DNA from: Batillaria attramentaria
Lineage: Eukaryota; Mollusca; Gastropoda; Batillariidae
Assembly (NCBI GenBank): GCA_018292915.2
Contig: JACVVK020000483.1
Span: 58,501 to 122,500 of the forward strand
Reading direction: 5' to 3'
DNA: 64,000 bases
This document shows positions 53,191 through 64,000 of this stretch, piece after piece (within the stretch, counting starts at the first letter, position 1; every line of letters starts with the position of its first letter). A program made the translations under genes and the position numbers. The notes beneath the pieces are model-generated. The model did no database searches, was not told the origin of the DNA, and saw only the letters and a program-made list of their open reading frames with translations.

Positions 53191-56100
53191 CCTTGGTTTA
53201 TGTTTAACCTTTTTATCGTCAGAAATACACAAAACAGCTGACTTTCAAATTGGAACACAAGATGAATCTGGGTTTTTTTGATCGAGTTGTATGAGAATTA
53301 ATTCTTACCAATGATAATGCCGGCAATTGCTCCACCCCCGAGACTATCATCCTCTGAAATGCAAACAAAAGAAATACAAATTGAAGGTAAAAGGCAGAGT
53401 TATAGGATGCTAAAGTGTTACTGATCCTTTGGCCATGGCGGGTGACAATCCTGGGGCGTGTCCATTGTCGAGGTAGCGTTGAACCGTCTTGACCTTCCTT
53501 GTATCGTTGTGGAACCAACAGCCGGATGCCAACTCCGGCTGTACGAAGAGGTGCACGGCGAGACGCGTCAGAGAGTGTGTCGCGTACAGCACGCAGGACA
53601 GTCAGATTGCGTTACAGTGGCTATGAACAGCCTGTGTTTGTCGATTTCTCGATGATCATTGCGGTAATGAAGTCTAAATTTGTCACTTCTTCGCACGTCG
53701 AGATGATCACCGAGATATCAACCAACACAGACGGCTCATTGCCTTGATAATATTCCTCACCTGTTGTAAACACAAATGCTTGTTTGTCGCTCTGCTCTCC
53801 GCCGATGAAATCTGTCACCATGTAGATGGTGTAGCTTTCCCCAGATTCGAGTCCACTGATGACGTATTCCGTAGCGTCCACGTGCACGGCGTACTTCTGG
53901 CCGTTGACAATTACCCAGAAGCCCGTGCGCGCGAAGCAAGATGGCGGATAATCCCAGGTGATTGTTACGCTGTCTATGGTCCTGCTTTTGACCTGAATGT
54001 TTTGTGGTGGGTAGTCTGTGCCACAGCAAATTACCAGATAAAAATATTTGAAGCGCGAAAACGTGTCGAACTTGCTCCAAATTTTATTGTTAAATGTGCT
54101 AATTCTAAAATAACCAGGCTTTATCGAAGCTTTTCTATGACATAATGAATAATGACAATGACGTGTTCTCCCGAAATAGTAGGTGAGTCGCGCTGAGGCA
54201 TTCCACGCAAAACACATAACAGTAATGGGCGTCATTCTGCACCGCTACCAACTGCAACCGACGGTTGTATTCACAATTCTTTCATCAAACTTAAGTACAT
54301 TCTTTTCCTCAATCTAAATACATGTATATCTCAGTATTGATAAAAAGTACCTCAGTGTCATTTTGTGAGAACGATTCACAGTTGTGCCTGTGAGTACTTG
54401 AGTCTACGCTAGAAGTTGTCTATCTCGATCATAGGTAGAGCTCCGAATACAACACACGGGAGTGTGTTGCCGCTCACACTTGAAATTAAACGACCCGAAA
54501 CTCTTCTTACGCTATAGCAGACGCTACGATTTACGTTAAATACATTTAGCCTTCTGTTGGGTCAGTGGCAGACTGTGTGAGACTGTAGCTGCAAACAAGA
54601 AAATGGATATTTTAACCTAAAAAAAAAACCCCAAAAAGAACAACACAGAAAAGCAAAATGTATATACTCACACGCCTGTGTGCCGTTTAGCATGATCAGG
54701 GAGCCCTTCTGCAAACAAAAGCAATAGAGATCAGAAGATCACATCTTAGGATGAATTCGTATTTGTCTGCTTTCGCACATGACAGCTGTGTACCACTACA
54801 AGGTCCTGTATACACTGCACGCTCCGATTTCGACTCTCGTCTAATCTCTGCCGCTGTTGTTTATTACTACGCGCAACTAGGTCGATCCACGGATATCCGT
54901 GCGCAGCGTGACTGAGTCGTAATCAGCCAAACTCTGTCCGCCGCACGAGACACGCGCAACAACCAGCTTCTTTCATGGGTGTCACCGAAGGACTATGCCA
55001 ACAATTGATCACATCTGCTTTGACTGAGAAGCACTTTCCTGGAAATGTGAGCCTGCAGTTTGATTGTCGTCGTTTTTTTCTTTAGCATATTGTTAACAGA
55101 TTTCATAGCAGCTTAGACATCTATATGGCCCAAATGCATGGAAAATGACACCCAGTGATCAATGGCGCTTCTTCGTTTTCTCAGCTGTGGCTGAGACAAG
55201 ATAGTGGGTACTGGGTAGTGACGTCAAAATCGAAGCGAGCTGTGTGGGTCTTGTCTTCAAACATAGATATTTCCAAACCTAAACGGCTTTGACCTTTGAC
55301 ATGACTATCGCTGAAAAGGGAGTAGGGTGAGTGAGTATTTTAAGGCTTAACGCCGCGTCAGCGACAAAAAGGGAGTAGGACACACGGCCTGACTCTGCAT
55401 AAATCACAAAGTGGACTTGACGTCCGGAATTCCAGACGAATTCTTGCCGTTTCCGACAATCACAGGTTCAAGGGTGTATATAGTTTACATGACTAGTTCG
55501 AGTGGTTTACCACAAAAGAAACCACGAGATGTTTCAACTTTTTGCCGTAGCTGCCGAGCCTCCATAGAGGAAGCTACGGCAAAAATTGAAACATCGAGAA
55601 AATGATGCGTAGAGCAGGGTTGAGAGTGCTTGATGTTAAGAAAAGAATCATTCAAAGCATGTGCTCGTGTGTTGACATTCAAAAGTGCACTCGCAAATAC
55701 TTCGCCGAGATTTTTTGTGTGTGTGCGACCATTTTTATGTTGTTTCCATAGTAATGGAAACAACATAATAGGACGGGCTAAAATTTCCACGTTCATAGGC
55801 AAGCATCTGTGGTACAAACGCACGTCACTGCCGATCTCCCGCAGAGACGATTATGCAAGTGTAACTCTGTCAATGACGTAAGAAAACCTGCGTCATCGAT
55901 GCTGGCATGTATGCTGTTCCGAACGCGCTTCTTCTCCTCACTGAGTGCCGTCTGTGCGGATGTGTGTGCGTGTGTGTGTGCGTGTGTGCGTGTGTGAATT
56001 GTGTCCAGGCCCGTTTCTTCGAAAATACTCAACCGAATGGCTTCAAATTTGGGGTATCCAAATTTATCAAAATGTTACATTAGACGATTCAAGCGTGTGA

Positions 56101-57790
56101 TGATTGCTTAAGTGATTTGGGAGTTATCGCCCTTTTGAGACAAGTTGGTTGTCTTTCGTGTACAGGCGTAATATTTATTTAAATCACTCAATTTTTTGGC
56201 AGTAGATAGCTTGAATACGGACTCTGAATTGACTCACTACTAGAAAATGGTCGCTCTTATAGTTTTCATGTAAACCGAGCCTGAGTTGACATTGCATGTG
56301 AACCCAGTTCAGATGCCTATTTCTCCGAAAATACTGAACCGATCGATTTCAAATTTGGGGTTTCTAAATGAATCAAGATTGTTGAATAGAAGGCCCGATC
56401 CAGGTACAATTGCACACATGATTTGCGAGTTATCGCCCTTTTCAGAATAAGTGGCTTTCTGGCGTTTAAAGGCGTAATATTTACCTAAACCACTCCATTT
56501 TTTGGACATAGATAGCATGAATACGGACTCTCAACTAAGTGAAGTTTGGAGGTTGTCGCTTTTATACTTTTGGCGTAAGCCGTACCTGATAAAAGTGCTG
56601 GTGAACACACTTTAGATCTCAAAATCGCTCCTACTATACATAGATAATGAGCCTGGGGTGCCATAAAAAATATACAAAAAAATTAGAAAAATTCACTGCA
56701 GCCGTTATCGTCAGTTGACTCGAAAATTTGTACTCACAGCACATTTCCTCTGCAAGCCACACGCCTCACAAACATCGAAGAAGAGACGCACGCGCACTGA
56801 CGTAAAGTAAGTGCGTCATGTTTGATTGACGTGATGCTGTTTTTTCTTGGGGGTGTCTCGCCACTTTCTTTCGGAATTCCTCTGTTTGGAGACGTGGTGT
56901 TGTATTTTACTTATGCTATGTCGCCATCATCGTGCACTCGCAGAGATGATACGGGATACAACAGACTACAACTCCAATACTTTATGAACAGAATATGCGC
57001 GGAGAACAAATTCATGAAAGAAGAAGAATCCAGAACGCTGTGCAGGGGGGCTGCTTACGTCAGATCTAGAACATTCCTCAACTTACTGGAAGGCTCGAAA
57101 TCTCTCCAAGGTGACGTAATCTACTGACGTTACTGCACCAGCATGTTCTGGGATGGTCTAGAAATTATTTTGCATCGAAATGCAGTATCTTTTCGCAAGA
57201 GTCTCTACAACTTGACATGTGGAAAGCGGGAATTTCAGTGGGTTTCGTTTTTGCCACTGACTCACACTCAGAAGCATAATGCAAAGATCTTGGAAACATA
57301 AAGATAGTTCACTTACCTCCCTTTGAGGGACAACGCGTAAGAGTTGTCTGCGCGCATTAGCGCGCATCCCGCAGATCTACGCAGTTGTTTGACCCAACCC
57401 TACACTAGCCGCCGTAAAACATTTTAAGAAAATAAACAAAAACGAAGATGTCAGCGACTGCCAGGTGGTCTCCCCCCATATATTTCGCATGTGTTTTAGG
57501 CCTATGGAAAACATAAGTACTCTCAAAGTTCCGGAGGACGAAAGAAAGATCTAGTTTGGCTTTCACTGCTGTACGTAGGCTACGCAGTGCATTTCGTTCG
57601 ATGTGTTCAAGTAAAACTAGTACGGAACACAGAAAGATCGAATGTGCGAGAGATCCAAAGATGGACGCATCCGCTGAATACTTCCTGCTAACTCAGCATT
57701 AATCATATCTGCGACCGACGATCCAGCAGATTCTATGTTGTGATATGGTTTTACAATGGTTAGAACGAAGTTCAGCCGGATGATTTTGTT

Positions 57791-57831
<41 letters not shown>

Positions 57832-60800
57832 CTGAATTTAGATGCAGGTAGACGCTAGCACAATTTAAGTCACCGTGATTTGTAAAGTTGTCAGGGAAAA
57901 AAATTACGCTGTATCTGCGTCAGCCGCGTGTGTTTACTGTTAGTTTACACTGCATGCACACGTACCACTTGAGGTCTTTTTTTTTTCTTTTCTTTTTTTG
58001 GACAAGAAAGCGAAAAAAAAATGTTTGTTTTTCAACAGGAATACCAAAAGAAGTATTTCCCCGTTTATATTTGTCTGTTATTTGAACAATTCGGCGCAGA
58101 ACACAATTGCATGCTTTTGTGATCGCTTTCCACTTTCCGCCATGCTGTCACTATAGGGGCCAGATCTAGGATGCGCGCTAATGCGGGCAGACAACTCTTC
58201 GCGTTGTCCCGCTATATGTCTCTCTTACGACACTCTCTGGAGCACAGAGTCTTTCAGTGGAAAGTACCTCTGTGCACAGTGGGGAAATGGCGCTCACTGC
58301 GCTACCGTGACGGGCCTAAATTGTCTCGGTGCTCTCAAACACAAGGTCGCGCACTATGTCATCCTTGACCAGCTTTGAACCCAGAGGGATCCTCAGTGGC
58401 GCAAGTGATTAGCAGGCTGTCTTCAGAGTGAAAGTAGGCGTGTTTCTGAATCAGAGACATACATAACCTGTCTCTGTCTGAATGGACAGATCTATTATTA
58501 CATTCAGTCCTAGAGCACGGGTGTGTATGCTTTTGTAATCGTCTCTTATTCCACCACAAGGCAGGTACGTGATCGTCTGCACCGTGCAATAATACTTGCC
58601 TGTAGAGTGCAACACCCTTGCCTGTCAGAGTGCAACCCCCTTGCCGTTTACTCACATCCTGTTGGATCAGTCTACCACGTAAACAGTGCCATCAAAGCGC
58701 AACAATAATTGTCCGCTGGCAAAGATTTTGCCCAAACGAAAAGTGGTCGGATATTCAAGACTTCGTTTCAAATCGAATCATATGACACACAAGTCTCTGC
58801 TTTTCTAAAAAAAAAATTCGCCATTTTTAAAAATGGCGCTGGGTGTAAGCAGTCACATTTTCACGCCCCGCCGAAAAGGGACTGCACTCTGGAGTCTAAT
58901 CTTACGAGGGCAGGAGTGACGCGTCTTTCTGATTCCAAGGTCTTTGCATAATGTGTGTGTGTGTGTGTGTGTGTGTGTAGGGGGAGGGGGGGTGCGTGCG
59001 TGCGCGCGCAAGCGCGCGTCTAAGGCGAGAGAGAGAGAGAGAGGGTCTCTTCTCCGATACCAGTAAGCAATCGTCTGTCAGTCAGGTCTGCGGGAAGTAA
59101 CTCTGTCAAAGGGGAACGACTTTATTACAAGAATTCATTCACCCATGTAGAACCTCGCATACGCCAACAAGTTGTGACGTCAACCAGCTAGGCGAGCTCA
59201 CACGACCTCATGTGTTTGGGTTTTTGCAAGTGCATAGAGGCACGATAAGGGTTTTCAGTACTTTCTTTATGTCAGCATGCTTGATGTCAGAGAGCTTGCG
59301 TTCCGGCGTGTGCGCGCGGGCTGCATACATGACACAACGACTACGACTGTGACTGCAGCAGGTCATTGAATGGAAACAACATATTGGGCTGGTGGCCATC
59401 TTGTTTTTTTTTTACGCGATCCAAGCAAAATAAAATTTGACACCCAAAAGTGAACATATCCCAGCCGTGACGTATGAGTTCCAAGCGCTTCAAATGACAC
59501 ACTTTCTGCGCCCCTTTGACTGATGACGTAACTGGAGTGTGTTTTTGTGAACTCGTAAACCACTGAGTGGGTGATGAAAAGTCATAACTCACACTTCCCC
59601 TCTCTGTGTCCTTACTATTTTCGGACGTAAAGCACTCGTAGTTAACTCACTGAAAATTTCTACTGGCGAGTGGTGAATTAATAATATACTATTATAGGCT
59701 GGGTTTCGGGGGTAGGGCCGTAGGTGTAGTTTGAGGAAGGTGACAGAGAAGAAAGTTGTAGCCCAAGGCCGTTTGGCGAATCTTTTATCAGATTTGCGAG
59801 GTCTGTGTCCATAAATCGGCAAAAAATCGGCCTGCCTAGGCGCATGTTGATACATGTATTTAGTGATAGTCATAAAATGATATCAAATCAGTTACGTACC
59901 GTTTGCACGTAATCTTCGGCTGGGCTATATCCGAAACGATTTCACGGCTTCGCAGCAAGGAAACAGTATACGGAAGTCAAGCGCTGATAAGACCGCACCT
60001 GACTGGCTGGTTTACCGCAATGTCAAGGGCAGTGGAATATTTTTTTTTTAAGCCTGGTAGGCTTTAGATAGTGACTCGGGCATTGTTTACGTGGGTATCA
60101 TCTTTTGTTTACCAAAATATCAACGACCTTTTCCTTGGAGGTACATCAAGGGCTACCCCACGGCTCTCCGCCAATCGGTGTAGGAGAACGAAAATGAAAT
60201 GAAAAAAAAAAAAGTTTATCGAGGGTAACACTATAAAGACTTACATCTAGATGTCACAATTAAAAAATACTTTATTGTCCATTAAAATGAAAACTCGTCT
60301 CGACTCACAGCTCGAAACAAAACAAGATTAAAAAAAAAGAAGATTCTAAGTCAATTAAAAAAAAAAAAAAAATTGGTGACTCTCGATAAGATATTTTATT
60401 TTCTAATATGAAATACCGTCATGTTTCTCCTGGTCACGAGGCCGGCCATGTTGGTGACGTCAGCAGTAACAGTGATAACCTCGGTAGCCAAGTTTTCTTT
60501 TTCCACCATCATGTGACAGTTGCTGAGTGAGAAGGACTGGCTGTGTAGGAAACACTCGTCGGTGATTGTGCAGAAGCACTCTCTTCGATCGCACCCCTAA
60601 ATCACACAGGAGAAATTCACATGCTATGGATTTTGTTGATTTCATAGAGTAGTTTGTTTAACTCCGGTACAGATCTTTGGTGCTTGTCTGCACAAATTGC
60701 TATAAATACTTCGCCCGTGCTTTAAAGTTTTAAAACACTATCGGTTGTGGCCTCTGTAAAGTGTGTGTGGGGGGGGGGGGAGGGGGGGGGGGTGCGGTGG

Positions 60801-61235
60801 GGAAGGCGACGGGGAGGGGGGTTTGGGGGGGGGGGGGGGGAAGGGGGGGGGTTACCGTGATAAAGGAAAAAGAAAACCCAACGATGTTTAGGTCGGAAGA
60901 TCTCCATCATTTTGTTTTCTTTGGAGAGGGCAATGGTGTAGTACTTCTGTTTACTAACCAAAAACAACAACAACAACAACAACAACAAAATTCCTCGTCC
61001 ATACGAGTGTTCATTTCCTAGTGTACACACTACACCTTCTTTAACATACGCCTGCCCATGCGTGTGTACCCTGCCACAAACACAGTTGGGTTTGTTTGTT
61101 TGTTTGTTTGTTTGTTTGTTTGTTTGTTTGTTTGTTTGTTTCCATTGACATAATACAAACGAATGAAACAATTACAAAACAGCAACAGCAACAACAAACA
61201 AACAGTTAACAAGGACAAATGATCGACGAGTGCTC

Positions 61236-61284
<49 letters not shown>

Positions 61285-61442
61285 CCTGTTTACCGATTGC
61301 GCTCTCTTTCCGTGGACTGTTGCGTTGTAAATGACGGTTCCATTTTGCCGTGTGAATGTCCACTTCACGAAGGCAACACCAGACTGGGGGTCATTTGCGA
61401 CCAAGTCGAACCTGTAAGAGTAAACATCGATTTTAGGTACAA

Positions 61443-61498
<56 letters not shown>

Positions 61499-61681
61499 GA
61501 GAAGTGAGCCCTGCTCCTAAAAAGCAGAGTAGTGGTGGTAGTAGTAGTAGTAGTAATAGTAGTAGTAGTTATGGTGGTGGTGGAAGTAGTAGTAGTAGTA
61601 GTAGTAGCAGCAGCAACAGTAGTGGTAGTAATTGTAGTGGTCGTATGTGGAAGTAGTAGTAGTGATAGGAGCAGCAGCAGC

Positions 61682-61715
<34 letters not shown>

Positions 61716-61753
61716 ATAGCAGCAGCAGCAGTAGTAGTAGTAGTAGTAGTAAT

Positions 61754-61790
<37 letters not shown>

Positions 61791-61792
61791 AT

Positions 61793-61833
<41 letters not shown>

Positions 61834-61837
61834 TAAT

Positions 61838-61872
<35 letters not shown>

Positions 61873-61879
61873 TAGTAAT

Positions 61880-61914
<35 letters not shown>

Positions 61915-61922
61915 TAGTAATG

Positions 61923-61959
<37 letters not shown>

Positions 61960-61963
61960 TAAT

Positions 61964-62004
<41 letters not shown>

Positions 62005-62008
62005 TAAT

Positions 62009-62040
<32 letters not shown>

Positions 62041-62044
62041 TAAT

Positions 62045-62082
<38 letters not shown>

Positions 62083-62086
62083 TAAT

Positions 62087-62127
<41 letters not shown>

Positions 62128-62131
62128 TAAT

Positions 62132-62166
<35 letters not shown>

Positions 62167-62173
62167 TAGTAAT

Positions 62174-62208
<35 letters not shown>

Positions 62209-62215
62209 TAGTAAT

Positions 62216-62250
<35 letters not shown>

Positions 62251-62257
62251 TAGTAAT

Positions 62258-62292
<35 letters not shown>

Positions 62293-62299
62293 TAGTAAT

Positions 62300-62334
<35 letters not shown>

Positions 62335-62341
62335 TAGTAAT

Positions 62342-62376
<35 letters not shown>

Positions 62377-62386
62377 TAGTAGTAAT

Positions 62387-62421
<35 letters not shown>

Positions 62422-62428
62422 TAGTAAT

Positions 62429-62463
<35 letters not shown>

Positions 62464-62470
62464 TAGTAAT

Positions 62471-62504
<34 letters not shown>

Positions 62505-62506
62505 AT

Positions 62507-62541
<35 letters not shown>

Positions 62542-62551
62542 TAGTAGTAAT

Positions 62552-62589
<38 letters not shown>

Positions 62590-62681
62590 TAGCAGTAGTA
62601 GTAGTAGTAGAAGCAGCAATAGTGGTAGTAATTGTAGTGGTCGTATGTGGTAGTAGTAGTAGTGGTAGTAGTAGTAGTGGC

Positions 62682-62722
<41 letters not shown>

Positions 62723-62775
62723 CAGCAGTAGTGGTAGTAATTTTAGTGGACGACTGTGGTATTAGTAGTAGTGGT

Positions 62776-62807
<32 letters not shown>

Positions 62808-62948
62808 CAACAGCAGTAGTAGTAGTAGTAGTAGTAGTAGTGGCAGTAGTAGTAGTAGTAGTAGTAGTAGTGGCAGTAGTAGTAGCAGTAGCAGTAGAAG
62901 TAGTAGTAGCAGCAGCAGTAGTGGTAGTAATTGTAGTGGTCGTATGTG

Positions 62949-62997
<49 letters not shown>

Positions 62998-63998
62998 CAG
63001 CAGCAGTAGTAGGGGTGTTCGGTTTTACCGGTTTTCCGGTTAAAATCGGTCCGACTTTCTCACGGTTCGGTAAACCGGTTTGGCCTTTAAAAAAACGGAA
63101 AACCGCGGTTTTTCTAAGGGACATCACTCGTCGTTTTTCAGCCCGTTACAAGACACCCTCCTCCTCCCCTTCCTCCTTATCATCACCATCACGTTGTTGT
63201 TGTTGTTGTTGTTGGCTGAACAGGGAAACCGGGGTGGCCGAATGGTAGAGCGTTGGACTTCTAACTTTCGGGTCGTGTTCAAATCCCGGCTCGGGCCAAA
63301 TATTTGTGCTGGCTTTTTCATCGTTGCCTCGTCTTTGATATCATCCGTATGTGGTGGAAAAGGACGTTAAACTCCCAAACACCCATCCACCTACCCTTGT
63401 TGGCTGAACATTTCCAACGCAGGGGTACAGGAAGCCGGAGTACTAGGAGATCCCCCTTCCCTTCCTCCCTTCCATCTCTTGGGGAAACGCTAGAAACAAT
63501 AGATGACGTATACATAGCCGCGGTTAACCGGTTTTAAACCTCGGGTTTCTATTGGAAAAAAAAAACGGTTAAAAACCGGTTCGAGAAATCGTACCGGTTC
63601 CACCCTCTAAGCAGCAGCAGCAGTAGTAGTAGTAGTAGTAGTAGCAGCAGCAATTGTAGTAATTGTAGTGGTCGTATGTGGTAGTAGTAGAATCGGTTCA
63701 TGGCAAACAAGAAACACAATGACTCACGTGGAGCTGAAGTCTATTCCTTCCACATATGTATTCATACGGAATTCAAACTCCGGCACATCTGGTTCTGTGG
63801 AATCAATAGTCACGTTTGTCTTTTCCACCTTCTCGTTGCCCATTGCATCGGTGGCCTTGACCCAGATGGTAACAGTCTGAGCATCTGGGAGATTTTCCGG
63901 CACCTTGTAAGTCGTATTGAGGTTAAGGTCGATCCACAGGTTGGCTGGAGGCTCCGAGTCTGAGATTCTGCCGAGCCTGTGCGCTACTTTGAAGTTCA
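47379..63998 (-). CDS. Gene B (3' part): paralogous receptor with predicted pseudokinase domain
   Basis: The 13 exons 13-25 are in the window; exons 1-12 lie beyond 64000. All phases and nearly all exon lengths equal gene A, and several introns are still alignable, so the pair arose by tandem duplication. The kinase-like domain again lacks the catalytic Asp (HRR for HRD), the DFG Asp (GFG) and the alpha-C Glu (Lys), but keeps VAAK, LAARN, KWAAPE and RPTF. Unlike A, exons 13-24 are open and in frame. The only break is a base missing near 47469 in the tail, relative to A. B lies upstream of A in transcriptional order, with about 5.75 kb between B's stop and A's start codon. Confidence 0.87.
47731..47963. 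repeat. T-rich, G run, GA and GT microsatellites in gene B intron 24
   Basis: Homologous in position to 1700-1966 of gene A, including the following 'gaaacgtttggttcagga', so this intron is conserved between paralogues. Confidence 0.88.
48219..48716 (+). repeat. Inverted copy of 37660-37990 with SINE-R head
   Basis: 'aaaaaatcacacaaacatgagtcgacaatcaagcatcgcg' onward is the reverse complement of 37675-37890, followed here by the SINE-R head at 48646-48716; flanked by GA runs. Confidence 0.83.
49101..49169. repeat. CA microsatellite
   Basis: About 34 units in gene B intron 24, followed by GA and CAGA runs, mirroring the arrangement near 2320-2720 in gene A. Confidence 0.95.
49402..49495 (-). 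CDS. Gene B exon 24: kinase C-lobe
   Basis: [20 protein letters not shown] then [11 protein letters not shown]. 94 bp, phase 1 to 2. Acceptor CCTGCAG followed by GTCAAG, which defines the base missing from gene A. Confidence 0.9.
49819..49930 (-). CDS. Gene B exon 23: APE/alpha-F region (intact)
   Basis: [20 protein letters not shown] then [18 protein letters not shown]. 112 bp, phase 0 to 1. Contains the alpha-F Asp (SDVWSFG) typical of kinases. Confidence 0.93.
50097..50359 (-). CDS. Gene B exon 22: hinge, catalytic loop and DFG region (altered)
   Basis: [33 protein letters not shown] (HRD changed to HRR) and [11 protein letters not shown] (DFG changed to GFG). Fully open, 263 bp. The two paralogues share the GFG change, so it predates the duplication. 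Confidence 0.93.
50697..50758. repeat. GT microsatellite
   Basis: About 30 units in gene B intron 21, within G/T-rich low complexity 50500-50940. Confidence 0.95.
51106..51162. repeat. GT microsatellite abutting gene B exon 21 donor
   Basis: Transcribed as a CA array right after GTGAGT; orthologous in position to 7150-7223. Confidence 0.95.
51169..51288 (-). CDS. Gene B exon 21: alpha-C helix region
   Basis: [20 protein letters not shown] and [12 protein letters not shown]. Lys replaces the alpha-C Glu, as in A. 120 bp; the donor GTGAGTCACACAC leads into a CA repeat, like the gene A exon. Confidence 0.88.
51457..51655 (-). CDS. Gene B exon 20: kinase N-lobe
   Basis: [20 protein letters not shown], glycine loop [13 protein letters not shown] (degenerate) and VAAKMLK with the beta-3 Lys. 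199 bp, phase 0 to 1. Confidence 0.9.
51712..51825 (-). mobile_element. SINE-L fragment
   Basis: Body intact, head truncated after 'ggccccagccg'. It sits at the same intronic place as 8158-8266 of gene A, so the insertion may predate the duplication. Confidence 0.75.
52367..52542 (-). CDS. Gene B exon 19: transmembrane helix and juxtamembrane segment
   Basis: Starts [20 protein letters not shown], identical to A over the helix; then [20 protein letters not shown]. 176 bp, phase 1 to 0, donor GTAAGAC. Confidence 0.92.
53123..53188. repeat. GT microsatellite
   Basis: About 32 units in gene B intron 18. Confidence 0.95.
53309..53353 (-). CDS. Gene B exon 18: juxtamembrane/start of transmembrane helix
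   Basis: 45 bp encoding [15 protein letters not shown]. One codon shorter than in A. Acceptor TTTCAG, donor GTAAGA. Confidence 0.83.
53761..54015 (-). CDS. Gene B exon 17: fibronectin type III domain
   Basis: 255 bp, starting [20 protein letters not shown], with the tyrosine corner [12 protein letters not shown] and end strand FVFTT. Donor GTGAGG, phase 1 to 1. Confidence 0.92.
54672..54708 (-). CDS. Gene B exon 16: 37-bp micro-exon
   Basis: Encodes [12 protein letters not shown] plus one base. Acceptor TTTGCAG, donor GTGAGTA. Conserved in size, phase and core MLNG with gene A exon 16. Confidence 0.8.
54709..60416. other. Gene B intron 15 (5.7 kb)
   Basis: No supported gene. Holds a short hairpin (55538-55584), another around 55738-55768, a 300-bp tandem duplication (56010-56610), a GT run (57795-57830), inverted similar pieces at 57310-57380 and 58160-58230, and a GT/GC stretch near 58950-59015. 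The longest ORF (56822-57127) matches nothing I recognise. Confidence 0.6.
56010..56610. repeat. About 300-bp tandem duplication
   Basis: Two units starting 'gcccgtttcttcgaaaatactcaaccg' (56010) and 'gcctatttctccgaaaatactgaaccg' (56313), with shared 'gagttatcgccctttt', 'aggcgtaatattta' and 'gaatacggactct'. Confidence 0.87.
60417..60596 (-). CDS. Gene B exon 15: Cys-rich/Ig-like segment (intact)
   Basis: Sixty codons, phase 0 to 0: [32 protein letters not shown], then [16 protein letters not shown]. The open frame here shows where gene A exon 15 lost a base. Acceptor GTGTGATTTAG, donor GTATTTC. Confidence 0.87.
61294..61411 (-). CDS. Gene B exon 14: Ig-like segment
   Basis: Begins [20 protein letters not shown] and ends VHGKRAQS. 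Phase 2 to 0, matching gene A exon 14. Acceptor ACTCTTACAG, donor GTAAAC. The intron upstream (61412-63727) is mostly AGT/AGC repeat. Confidence 0.87.
61440..61497. repeat. GT microsatellite
   Basis: About 27 units, starting some 30 bp upstream (in transcription) of gene B exon 14. Confidence 0.95.
61528..63010. repeat. AGT/AGC higher-order repeat (1.5 kb)
   Basis: The core 61670-62610 is about 23 units of 36-45 bp, each 'aatagc(agc)n(agt)n'. Flanks are less regular and contain the module 'agtggtagtaattgtagtggtcgtatgtgg' four times, also at 63655-63680. Its translations (poly-Leu, poly-Ser, poly-Val/Ala) are artefacts. Confidence 0.95.
63013..63609. mobile_element. DNA element with ACCGGTT-rich inverted ends and nested SINE-L
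   Basis: Left 'ggggtgttcggttttaccggttttccggtt' and right 'cggttaaaaaccggttcgagaaatcgtaccggttccacc' are imperfect inverted ends. It is inserted in the AGT/AGC array, which resumes at 63610. The SINE-L at 63227-63400 is inside. Confidence 0.6.
63227..63400 (+). mobile_element. SINE-L copy (full)
   Basis: Head 'accggggtggccgaatggtagagcg' with B-box 'gtgttcaaatcccgg'; ends 'aaactcccaaacacccatcc'. Confidence 0.84.
63728..63998 (-). CDS. Gene B exon 13: Ig-like extracellular domain
   Basis: The acceptor AG falls on the last two bases of the window (64000-63999). Encodes [20 protein letters not shown], then [20 protein letters not shown] and [15 protein letters not shown]. Phases 1 to 2 as in A. 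Donor GTGAGTC. Confidence 0.85.
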
Positions 63999-64000
63999 CT

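Noticed and set aside
56822..57127. 101-residue plus-strand ORF in gene B intron 15
   Set aside because: No recognisable domain, no splice context and no paralogous support; treated as chance.
61030..62619. A 529-residue ORF (mostly Leu) and other long ORFs over 61532-62810
   Set aside because: They are translations of an AGT/AGC trinucleotide array. Only the short pieces at 61294-61411 correspond to a real exon.

Overview
This is a eukaryotic genomic window. It has large spliced genes with GT-AG introns, several tRNA-headed SINE families, LINE 3' ends, MITEs and very dense microsatellites. The repeat mix, and an extracellular EMI/EGF/FN3 receptor architecture, suggest a lophotrochozoan and probably a gastropod mollusc. 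The species cannot be named from sequence alone.

The real protein-coding content is two tandem, same-strand (minus) paralogues of one receptor tyrosine kinase-like gene. Gene A (41626 down to 1383) can be followed from its signal peptide to its stop through 25 coding exons, about 1,241 residues, and intron phases agree at every junction. The order is signal peptide, EMI-like cysteine domain, EGF-like modules, a long run of Ig/FN3-like beta-sandwich segments, an FN3 domain, one transmembrane helix and a tyrosine kinase-like domain. Gene B (63998 down to 47379, 5' part outside the window) has the matching last 13 exons with identical phases.

Both kinase-like domains lack the residues needed for phosphotransfer. 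The HRD aspartate is replaced (HGR in A, HRR in B), DFG is GFG in both, the alpha-C glutamate position is lysine, and the glycine loop is degenerate. The VAxK lysine, AARN, APE-type and RPTF-type motifs are kept. The main biological finding is therefore a tandem pair of predicted pseudokinase receptors. As read, gene A also carries single-base frame breaks in three exons and gene B one in its tail. These are either recent pseudogenisation or uncorrected indel errors.

Layout: 1-1380 is the 3' flank of gene A with about 160-bp tandem repeats. 1383-41626 is gene A, whose introns are packed with transposons. 41627-47378 is intergenic, with SINEs, a duplicated block and a minisatellite bearing TCAAGGTCA motifs. 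47379-63998 is the 3' half of gene B, including a 1.5-kb AGT/AGC higher-order repeat. Comparing A and B introns gives empty sites that date some insertions after the duplication: a foldback element at 3066-3692 and a hAT-like MITE at 10688-11091. Other mobile elements include a 1,000-bp piggyBac-like element placed exactly in the TTAA of a SINE, a 2.07-kb element with long inverted termini, LINE 3' fragments, and three SINE families.
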